A DNA stretch of 64,000 bases, taken from contig JAJEKV010000081.1 of assembly GCA_021234155.1 (NCBI GenBank), positions 432,467 through 496,466 of the forward strand, given 5' to 3'. Shown in pieces: positions 1 to 9,099 of this stretch (the stretch's first letter is position 1; every line of letters starts with the position of its first letter). The notes under the pieces are model-generated. The model was not told the origin of the DNA and did not search any database. It was given only the letters and a program-made list of their open reading frames with translations. The position numbers and the translations under genes are program-made. The DNA comes from Isoetes taiwanensis. Its lineage: Eukaryota; Streptophyta; Lycopodiopsida; Isoetales; Isoetaceae.

Positions 1-231
1 CAAAGCCACTGGATATGGTAGAAATAGGGATTTATGATCAAGGCTAAAGAGATCAGAATAATTGGCTGTTATTTAGACTTAGACTGAAATTCACAGTTGC
101 AGATGACCTTGTGCTACGTGAAATTGTTGGCAGTTCCTTTCTTGGAGTAGTTCCACATGCATCTATTGTTTGGCTAATAATAGCATAAGTACTTTTTGCA
201 TGTTAGGGTAGATTCACCCACCGTTATGTTA

Positions 232-1008
232 TGTTAGAATTTAACTTTTAATGTTAGATATTCAGAAACAGTGATCATCACATAATTAAGAGAATGTGGA
301 AGTGCACAAGTTCATAGCTCTATTTAACAAGTTAAAAGAGTGTGATATGTACAATACATCATGGATTTACATAGGGATGAAGATATGACATATTAATCTA
401 AAGGTTAATGGTGAATGTTGTTGATAATGGAGACCAGCAAATTAAGAGATTAAGGTTAAAAGGCAGACACTGGTTCAATGGTATAGGACCATTATAGAAA
501 ATAGATGTGCGGTCAAATGAAAAGGGCGCAAATATATACTCAATCTTATAGAAAGAACCTGTAAATATGGGAACTCCATACACGAGTCCCATATTGGTCG
601 GATCTGAGCCAAAACAGCCGGAGCCGATCTTATAAATAATTAAACTAGTCTGTACAAATGAATTTAGCTTGAAATGATTAGAGCTTGACGGATTTGTGGT
701 TACCTTCATATTCAAATAGTGTAAACTTTTTTGTTCGACCCTATTTAAATAGTGTATTCTGCCAAATGTTTATAGATGTTTTAATATCATATGTTTGATT
801 GTATATTTCAAAGGTTTGAAACCTTTAAGATTTGGTGATGGGGCCTAGTCCCCAGGTTTTAGATGGGATGTTGCCCTTGCATGTGCCGTCCCATAACCCG
901 TTGGGTTCCCGTGGACGTAAAAATTCTCTTACCTTACCTTATCTTATCTTATCTTATTTTATCTTATAGATACTTTGTGAACATATATTGTGCATTGGAA
1001 AATCATCA
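232..1008 (+). repeat. Copia LTR, copy 1
   Basis: The proposed LTR is about 777 bp, starts TGTTAGAAT and ends ATCATCA (TG...CA). It is followed after two bases by TGGTATAAGAGT, which differs at two positions from the initiator-tRNA-Met primer site TGGTATCAGAGC typical of plant Copia elements. It contains a CTTAT-rich microsatellite near 930-965. No clean polypurine tract precedes the start, so the 5' edge is less certain than the 3' edge. Confidence 0.75.
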
Positions 1009-1443
1009 TTTGGTATAAGAGTAGGAAAAATGACAACAAGATTTGATGCAGGCTTATTGATCAAATTAGACATATTTTAGACGTTGAAAAATATTGAAAA
1101 TCTATGGGATATTGTTGATCCAAGTAATGTTGATGTAGTAGCCATAAATGCAGATGCAGGAAGCAGTATTGCTGCAGCAACTTCTGTTGCTAGAGAAGGA
1201 GACAATGTATAACAAAGCCACTGGATATGGTAGAAATAGGGATTTATGATCAAGGCTAAAGAGATCAGAATAATTGGCTGTTATTTAGACTTAGACTGGA
1301 ATTCACAGTTGCAGATGACCTTGTGCTACGTGAAATTGTTGGCAGTTCCTTTCTTGGAGTAGTTCCACATGCATCTATTGTTTGGCTAATAATAGCATAA
1401 GTACTTTTTGCATGTTAGTGTAGATTCACCCATCGTTATGTTA
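1009..1443 (+). pseudogene. Copia interior reduced to its two ends
   Basis: Between the two LTRs only about 435 bp remain: the primer-site-like sequence (1011-1022), the first part of gag with an in-frame stop, and, from about 1212, the 3' end of the polyprotein (TKPL) and 3' untranslated sequence. Almost all of gag and pol is absent. The junction of gag start to pol end lies near 1205-1213. Confidence 0.7.
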
Positions 1444-2218
1444 TGTTAGAATTTAACTTTTAATGTTAGATATTCAAAAACAGTGATCATCACATAATTA
1501 AGAGAATGTGGAAGTGCACAAGTTCATAGCTCTACTTAACAAGTTAAAAGAGTGTGACATGCACAATACATCATGGATTTACATAGGGATGAAGATATGA
1601 CATATTAATCTAAAAGGTTAATGGTGAATGTTGTTGATAATGGAGACCAGCAAATTAAGAGATTAAGGTTAAAAGGCAGACAATGGTTTAATGGTATAGG
1701 ACCATTATAGAAAATAGATGTGCGGTCAAATGAAAAGGGCGCAAATATATACTCAATCTTATAGAAAGAACCTGTATATATGGGAACTCCATACATGAGT
1801 CCCATATTGGTCGGATCTGAGCCAAAACAGCCGGAGCCGATCCTATAAATAATTAAACTAGTCTGTACAAATGAATTTAGCTTGAAATGATTAGATCTTG
1901 ACAGATTTGTGGTTACCTTCATATTCAAATAGTGTAAACTTTTTTGTTCGACCCTATTTAAATAGTGTATTCTGCCAAATGTTTATAGATGTTTTAATAT
2001 CATATGTTTGATTGTGTATTTCAAAGGTTTGAAACCTTCAAGATATTTTCTTATATTTGGTGATGGGGCCTAGTCCCTAGGTTTTAGATGGGTTGTTGCC
2101 CTTGCATGTGCCGTCCCATAACCCGTTGGGTTCCCGTGGACGTAAAAATTCTCTTACCTTATCTTATCTTATCTTATAGATACTTTGTGAACATATATTG
2201 TGCATTGAAAAATCATCA
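1444..2218 (+). repeat. Copia LTR, copy 2
   Basis: About 775 bp and nearly identical to the LTR at 232-1008, with the same TGTTAGAAT start and ATCATCA end. The primer-site-like TGGTATAAGAGT follows at 2221-2232. It serves as the 5' LTR of the longer interior that runs to about 4225. No matching 3' LTR is seen after 4225. Confidence 0.75.
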
Positions 2219-4225
2219 TTTGGTATAAGAGTAGGAAAATGACAACAAGATTTGATGCAGGCTTATTGATCAAATTAGACATATTTTAGACGTTGAAAAA
2301 TATTGAAAATCTATGGGATATTGTTGATCCAACTAATGTTGATGTGTAAATGCAGATGCAGGAAGCAGTATTGCTGCAACAACCTCTGCTAGAGAAGGAG
2401 AAGATGGTACCTCTGCAACTTCTGGTGAGAGATCGTTTGCAAGCAGAGCAGGTGCAGAAGGAACTATGATGTCTAAAAGTACACTTTATCATAACCAGCA
2501 AAGTTGGTCCAATTCTGTTAAAATTGGAAGGTATGTCCCCTAGACAGATGTGGTCTTACATGTTAAAGCATTATAAAAATAAGACATCCTCTCAAATTGA
2601 TGTTTTGGAAAAGGAACTAAAAATTTTGAAATACAATGAAGAGGAAGAAGTGTAAGAATTTTTCAACAAATTTGATAATATTGTAGCAGATTTAGATGGT
2701 GCAGGAGGAGTTCTAAATGAATGTTACTTGGTACTTAGCCATTGCAAGGTCTGTAAGTGCAAATGCTCAGCTGTCCCTTTTGATTAGGAATGTTGAAAAA
2801 ATCAGAGATGAGGCAGAAAATATGTTAAGAACAGAAATAGAGCAGAATAAACTCATGAAAGATGAAGAGAGTACTGCAGAAATATTGTATGCTGGAAAAA
2901 GGAAAGATCCACAAAGGAAAAAAGTTGTTTGCTATAATTGCTTGGAAAGTGGCCACATGAAACCTAATTGTGTGAATGAATTAAACTGCTACAATTGCAA
3001 TGGAAGGGGCTATACTGCAGCCAAATGTCCTAGCCAAAAGGATGTGTATCCTAAAGACTATAACAGAGGTAGGGGCAGGGGACGAGACTTCAGGGGAAGA
3101 GGAAATTATTTCAGAAAAGGAAGAGGTACTGCAGGTGTACACATTGCACAAGAAAAATTTGAAACTAAAGAAAAGGAAAATTTCACTTTGCATCTGCAAG
3201 TTCAATAATTATGAGACAGATGTTAATCAGAAAAATGTTATGATTGTAGTTGATAGTGGAGCTGAGAGATCAGTAGTACGATCCTCAGACATGCTTAAAG
3301 ATCACTCATCAGGACATTCAAGGCATGCTCAAGTTGGAAATGGAGAATTACAAGCTATTGAGGGATGTGGAATGCTGCAGCTATTTGATCTTGAAGGCAA
3401 CATTGTGAACATTGAAAACGTCTTATGTGTCCCTAGTTTAATCAAAAATTTGGTTTCAGTATGTTAGTTGGTTGATTTGGGATATAAAATCTTCTTCGAG
3501 AAGAAACAATGTAAAATCTTTTTGAATAATAAACTAAAGTTTTTGGCAAATTGAGTTGGAAATTTGTTTCAAATGGAAAATTGTATTTTTGATGGTATAA
3601 ATGCAATGATGTTTTTCGATACTGAATTGTGGCATAACAGGCTCCACATACACATTATAATAATGCGAAATTCATGGCCAAAAAGGGCTTTATAGAATGT
3701 AATGTCAAAGAAGAAGATAAATGTATTTGTGAAGGCTGCATGTTAGGCAAGATCAATAGGCTACCATTTGAGGAAACAAAGAAAAGGGCAAAAAGAGCGT
3801 TGGACTTAGTCCATACTGATCTATGTGGCCTCTTTTGAAGACAAAATTTGACATGACGGATTTAGGGGAGCTGAGACAATTCCTAATCGCCTTATACAGA
3901 AACATAGAAAAGGACATACTAATTTTGAGGCAAAGCTGGTATGTAAGAAATATGTTGAAAAGATTCAACTTGGAGAATGCTAAGATAGCAAAAATCCCTG
4001 TTGTACTAGGGATAAACTGACAGATAATGTTCAGCTTGAATCTGATACACATAATACAGAGAAATAGTAGGATGCCTACTTTACTTGTCAAATAACATGA
4101 GGCCAGACATATCATATGTTGTGAATGTTCTCAGCAGATATTGCAATTGTCCAACAAAATTGCATTGGAAAGCAGCCAACCATGTACCGAGGTATCTTAA
4201 AGGTACTGAATTTCATGGGATCTTT
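2219..4225 (+). pseudogene. Degenerate Copia gag-pol
   Basis: A collapsed Ty1/Copia polyprotein in several frames. Gag nucleocapsid (about 2717-3208) has one good CX2CX4HX4C knuckle and a second in which His is replaced by Tyr, then an arginine/glycine-rich tail. An aspartic protease follows with a DSGA active site near 3250 and the usual VLCVPSLIKNLVS block. The GAG-pre-integrase zinc region (WHNRLH ... CEGC) lies at about 3627-3835, frameshifted. It is fused directly to the end of reverse transcriptase (MTDLGELRQFL, about 3850-4020) and the RPDISYVVNVLSRY block (4095-4225). The integrase core and most of RT are deleted, so the element is not autonomous. Confidence 0.85.
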
Positions 4226-4345
4226 CACATCTTCTTCATATATAGGGCTGTTCTAGAATATTCTAGAACCTATGCATGCGCAACACTTGGTACGATCTTG
4301 TCTATTAGAGTGGCACGATCCTGACCGTTGGTCTAGATATATATA
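4225..4345 (+). repeat. LTR-like direct repeat, copy 1
   Basis: A segment of about 120 bp starting TCACATCTTCTTCATAT and ending in a TA-rich box recurs, diverged, at 5963-6082. It sits immediately before a Gypsy gag relic and carries a TATATATATA stretch near 4336-4346, so it is probably the remains of the 5' LTR of that Gypsy element. The copies are too diverged for exact LTR edges. Confidence 0.5.
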
Positions 4346-4699
4346 TAGAGGTGCCTCCTTCTTGTCGAACCATTCCGGTTCAAACACCAGCCTTGAGCCT
4401 TCTAGGCATCTCTCTTGTATCCATGCTTGCCTTCGGGCCATTGTATTCTTGTTTCTTTATCATATATCTATTTTCTTGCCGACCTTGGCATATTTCTGCC
4501 ATACACATATTTTCCTTGTTTTCGAGTAGATTCTTGACATTTTCATACTGGAATCCCTTACTAGTTCTTGCATGTTCTGATTCTAAGCATTTTTTTTTTT
4601 TTGCTTATATTTGATGATTTCATCTCTATGGAGGAGGTTTTGGCCTTATTACAGTAAGTCCAACAGCTTGTTATAAAGAGCTTGGAGAATGGGTTGCAT

Positions 4700-5640
4700 C
4701 TTATGAATCAGATTCTAGCTCTAGGAAGAGGTCATCAGAGTCTAAGATTAGTTTGCCGGAGAAGTTTGATGATACTAGATCTAAGCTTCGGGGTTTCTTG
4801 AATCAGATTCGGCTAGTTATTTGGCTCCACCCTCACAGGTATCCCATGGATCATGAACAGGTCAGACTAGTTGGCTCCCTACTTTCTAGGCCAACTTTGA
4901 GCCACGTTCACTGCTGAACTTGAGGCGTGTTTTGGAGATGCCGATTGACAGTGGACAACAGTTACCACGTTTGAAAACCTCAGGCAAGATTCTCGTTCAG
5001 CTTCAGTTTATGCCTCTGAGTTTTGGCAAATTCCCATAGATATGGCATGCGATGACATAGCCCTTCGAAATTGTTTCCGAAGAGGGCTCCACGAGGATGT
5101 GAAGGATATGCTGTTGACCATGGAGGATCCCCGAACTCTGGATGAAGCTATCGGATTTGTGGTTCGTTGTGATAACCATCTTTTTGAGCGTAGGCAAGAA
5201 AGACAAAATCAGTTTATTTCCCTAATTTCGCAAGCTTCAATAGTCATAGCAGCTTCTGCATTGTCTGCGCCTCCTAAATCAGATAGCCCAATACCTATGC
5301 AGATTGACCATGTGATTCGAGAGCCTTGTCTGTGGCCGAGAAGCATCATCAAAGAGAGGCTAATCTCTGCCTCTATTGTGATGGGACTGGTCATATCGCT
5401 CGCGAATGTCCTGTTAAGCACGACTCTTTTAACAACTGGCCGCCATCCCTCAGACTCCCCCCACATGCAGTGAAGGATTTATTCCTTCTGACAAGGTCAG
5501 TAAGGAGTTTTTCATCTCTATATCATTGGAGTTAGAGGTTGGGACATTGGAAGGATTGACGCAACTTGATAGTGGTGCAAATGTTTGCTTTATGGATAGT
5601 GCATTCACTTCTAAGCATGCCATCCTAGAAGCATGATTAA
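4700..5640 (+). pseudogene. Ty3/Gypsy gag-protease relic, sushi-like
   Basis: A frameshifted gag (about 4740-5250) with PEKFDD, RGFLNQIRL, YASEFWQIP, CFRRGLHEDVKDML and LFERRQERQ. It is followed by a zinc knuckle LCLYC-DGTGH-IAREC (about 5371-5412) and an aspartic protease LDSGAN motif (about 5563-5580). Motif wording and order resemble the sushi-ichi/Tf1-type chromovirus gag more than the common plant Gypsy clades; that comparison is from memory of the families. Stops and frameshifts break it throughout. Reverse transcriptase is not found downstream on this strand. Confidence 0.65.
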
Positions 5641-5962
5641 GCACCCTAACTTTGTCGGTGTGATTGATAGACGTGAGATCTTCTAGGGCACAGTCATAGA
5701 ATGCACTGCATCTCATCAGGTTCTGTTCCAGGGACCGTCTTGTAGCATTTTCTTCAATCTTATCACGAGCTCGCATGCACCAATAGTCTTAGTTCTTCTC
5801 GGAGTTGCATAACCCACAGATTGATTGGCGCTCTAGATCATTTCGATTTGCTGCCTCTTGCCCCAGTCTTGATCCATCTGCAATTCTTGCCTCCGGGTCT
5901 GCATCGACTCCAGTCACGCATCTTTGCCAAGTGCGCTACCAACACTTGTTAAAGACATTCCC

Positions 5963-6082
5963 TCACATCTTCTTCATATGCAGGACTGTTTCCAAGAGGT
6001 TCTAGAATATGCATGTGCGATACTTGACAGGATTTCATCCATTGGAGTGGTGCGATCCTGACCATTGGCCTAGATATATATG
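5963..6082 (+). repeat. LTR-like direct repeat, copy 2
   Basis: Diverged partner of 4225-4345, sharing the CACATCTTCTTCATAT start, the GGCACGATCCTGACC/GTGCGATCCTGACC block and the TAGATATATAT end. It is followed directly by an oppositely oriented Gypsy pol fragment, suggesting rearrangement of the original element. Confidence 0.45.
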
Positions 6083-6800
6083 GACAAGATGCGGAAGTAC
6101 ATCTTGAGCCAACAGATCGGAGGGTAGAGATGCTCAGACAAACTCCCATAAGGCTGTATCATGAGGCCTCTCGAACAAAGTGGTGGTCATAAGCTGGAAT
6201 TGATCAGGCCCTAGGATAATATGTGATTGCTAATCAAATGCCGGATCACCCGGCTTGGGCTCAAGGTAGGAGCATCGAGACAAGGCATCAGGCTTCCCTT
6301 AGAGAGGTCCATGACGATACTTGATCATGAAATCAATGCGGGATAATACGTGGGTATGCCACTCGGCCTGGCGACAGTTAAGCACTCGAGCAGGCTGAAA
6401 ATATTCCAGATTTCGATGACCGTATAGACTGTGACCTTATGAGAAGATCCTTCGAAGAACCATCTCCACTCCTCAAAAGAATCAACTATAGTCAACATCT
6501 CCTTGTCATAAATTGGATAGTTGATTTCGGCCACCTCAAAACTTTCACGAGTGATTGGCGATCGGTTGTAGCTCATGCTCATCCCCCTCATATGACATGA
6601 TTAACACTAAGAGCAAAATCAGACGCATCTGCTTCGACAATATATGAGCGCGAAGGACCTGCATGAGCTAGAACTGGTTCCGTGATAAACGTATGCTTCA
6701 GGGTAACAAATGCAAGGGCAATTCTCTTATACAAAATGCAAGGGGTCCAAGATTTCCCTATTTTCTCCGGCTTAAAAAGCCACTTGCAGAAGAGGCCTAC
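6083..6800 (-). pseudogene. Ty3/Gypsy RT-end, RNase H relic
   Basis: Read on the minus strand from about 6790 to 6083 are, in order: the end of reverse transcriptase (ITEPVLAHAGPSRSYIVEADASDFALS-type block, about 6720-6610), RNase H (NYPIYDKEMLTIVDSFEEWR and HKVTVYT, about 6525-6420) and the KPDALSR connecting region (about 6270). Several stops interrupt it. The orientation is opposite to the gag relic at 4700-5640, so either two insertions or an inversion is involved. Confidence 0.75.
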
Positions 6801-6806
6801 TGAATT

Positions 6807-6874
6807 GAATTAGGTTAATTAAGTAAAAATTTGGTACACTGAATTAGGTTAATTAAGTAAAAATTTGGTACACT
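6807..6874. repeat. Perfect 34-bp tandem duplication
   Basis: The 34-mer at 6807-6840 is repeated exactly at 6841-6874. Non-coding and AT-rich. From here to 7584 I see no gene. Confidence 0.95.
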
Positions 6875-7584
6875 CGCTATTGGTGCGACGTATAGAGCTT
6901 TGAACCCTCATGGTGATTTCCCATGGTGATCTATTTCATTCCGTTCCTTCCGAAATTGTAAGAATAGCAAAGACAATGCAAACACCAGAGAAGGGCTGGA
7001 GGACTTTGATCTACCTTGTTGAGGTTCTTTTAATAATTTAAGTTCATTTATTCCCCAAAATTCCCTCCAGTTAACTGTGCACTAAATTACGGAGAGGCAT
7101 GCTCAATTTTTTACTTCATAATGGATGAGCACCAAGAGCACATCCAATCCACATCTTGAACTACTAAACACCCTAATTCACAATCTGCTCAGATCATAAT
7201 ATTGATCATCGCTTTGAAGCACATACTGTCACCTCAACCTGTAGTACAAGGGGATCCATTGTGAGGCAAAGGATTATGGGCAAGAAATAACCACTCTATT
7301 ATCCACATGAATGTTTTAAACAAGCACTAGCTAAAGAATCCAGTGTTACAGATTTTTCTAATTGAAGAAAATGAGAATGTTATCCAACAATTGAAGGTCT
7401 TAAAATTATCCCTTTTGGCATCACAACTGCAGGATGTTTTGTCACTTTATGCCAATTTTCCATGTCTCTATCCTTCGGATGAAAAAGATCCAATTTCATC
7501 CACTGCGCCAGCAACAAGCATTGCAGCAGCTCAGTTCATTTCATTGAGGCACTTCCAGGCCTTCAAGCACATCTTTACTTTCAG

Positions 7585-8775
7585 TTATTTGGCACAAAAC
7601 ACACCATTTATCCGTGCATACAAATGCTTTGCTTTCTCTCCCCAGTTCCTTCGATTAAGGGTGTATAGCTCCAAATCAGGACGCTTACGTATTGCTTCAA
7701 CTGAAAACACGTAACTTGCATTAGTTACCTTCTATTAATGTGCATCATGCATGCAAAACTTGCAATTAACATATTGCCATATTTAGAACACTCATCAAAA
7801 TGTTCATGACATGAAAATACTCAACCCTCTTCAATGTTGAAACTACGATGCGGTGATGGCAAGGATCCCAGGACGAGGACCTGAGAGCTTAGTATCCTCT
7901 TCACTGCAGGAAAGTAGGAGTGGCTTAGCAACTGCATTTCATCAATTGCATCAAGTATAAATAGTTGAGCATTTGTATCTGGATCCACCTGAAACATAAC
8001 AAGAAATCTTGATGATGATATCGTTTGACAACAAAAACTGCAATGAAGCTTGCCTGTAACTCTGGCAAAACTAAGTTTTCAAACCCCTGGACATCCACCC
8101 GGAGTCTCTTAAACATCTGTGGATTTGCACACCCCCTATCACATGTATCAGAGTAAGTTCAAGTACATAAGACAAGCATTAAATACTTTCAGAACAATTG
8201 CTATGCAAAGGAACATTCGAATTTGTTTTACATGCTTAGTTATCAAATTCAGAACTGATCTCTGTAGATAGCTTAAACATTGTAGAGCACATCTATAGAA
8301 CCAAACGCATTTTTAACTTCAGACATACATAACACAGAGAATGAAAATGCAACTCACAAGATTGGATAGGCAGATGCAAACAAATGCTCCTGCCCATTTG
8401 CAGTAATAACCTGAAATTCATCTTGTACTGATTGGCCTGCAATATGTTAATGATTCATGTTTAGCATGTTTAGCACCCCGCACAACAAACATATCAAATT
8501 AGAAAAAGTCAATTAAGCTTACGAGTGTAAAATCCTCGAACCTTCAGGTCTGGATGCCTCTTACGCAACCGTTCAAGCAAATGAATGATAAGATCGGTTT
8601 TCCCAGCTCTCTGTTACAGATTGCTAGTTTAAGTATGAGCTTAATAAAATGACAAGAAAAGAAAGCTTACAGGATGGCCTTCTACGAAGAACAAGCGCTT
8701 AAGAACACGATGTTTCTTCTCCCCAAAGGCAGGCCCGACCCATAGCTTACCGCTTCTGCTCACATTACTAAGCAT
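7585..8775 (-). CDS. THEP1/NTPCR-like nucleoside-triphosphatase, 6 exons
   Basis: Joining exons 8671-8775, 8523-8610, 8358-8436, 8054-8135, 7826-7988 and 7585-7700 gives an uninterrupted 210-residue protein of the THEP1/cancer-related NTPase (NTPCR) family, P-loop enzymes that hydrolyse nucleoside triphosphates. Evidence: a Walker A motif GHPRAGKT (residues 33-40) split by intron 1, a GFYT block after it, VDVQGFENLVLPELQ like the family's VVDLTSFEQLALPVLR, a Walker B-like ILDAIDEMQL (128-138), GSLPSPH like GTIPVP, and a VEAIRKRPDLELY C-terminus. All phases join and splice sites are GT-AG except intron 4, which is GC-AG. The ATG at 8775 is the first after an in-frame stop. Odd: family Walker B is DEIG, here DAID, so the acidic residue after Asp131 is Ala; activity may be altered. 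The gene diverges from the polygalacturonase at 9100. Confidence 0.88.
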
Positions 8776-9099
8776 GTCAATCAGGTTGATAACGGGACCC
8801 TGATATGACAACCCTAATTTTCATAGGCGATTGGGGTCTGAATGATGGCATCCCTTTCTTCCAAGCTAAGTTCAAAAGAAAATGAGAAAAAGTGCAACCC
8901 AATCAACATTTGAACAGCCCATAATATCACCCGTTTAGAACAACTAGGCCTAACTCATGCTCTCCAAATAGTACAAAACCCGCCTTACCGACATCTAGAG
9001 AACCTTTGCTTGCAAAGGGTTTAACATGAGGCCCACTTGAATCTGGGCGGCTAATAAGCCTATATATTTCGATGCTCGATTTTGGAGCCAACAACAAGA
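8776..9099. promoter_or_regulatory. Divergent promoter gap, THEP1 / polygalacturonase
   Basis: Only 324 bp separate the two divergent start codons. A TATA box (TATATAT, 9061-9067, in the context CCTATATATTTC) lies 33 bp upstream of the polygalacturonase ATG, which implies a very short 5' leader if it is used. I see no clear TATA box for the minus-strand gene, so it is probably TATA-less. Confidence 0.55.

Larger units (their letters stand above)
1..2400 (+). repeat. Head-to-tail 1.21-kb Copia LTR units
   Basis: Bases 1-1212 recur nearly unchanged from 1213 to about 2400. Each unit runs from the last codons of a Copia polyprotein (a TKPL motif just before the unit start), through a complete LTR, a primer-binding-site-like sequence and the start of gag. 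The second unit then continues into a longer interior. The window opens exactly at a unit boundary, so more units may lie upstream. This layout fits LTR-LTR recombination or an internal deletion repeated in tandem. Confidence 0.85.

Noticed and set aside
398-1928. Two similar minus-strand frames of 105 and 107 codons
   Set aside because: They lie inside the two Copia LTR copies, so their similarity reflects repeat identity, not coding conservation.
9082-9099. Polygalacturonase start at 9082
   Set aside because: That codon is TTG; the ATG at 9100 has good context and directly precedes the signal peptide.
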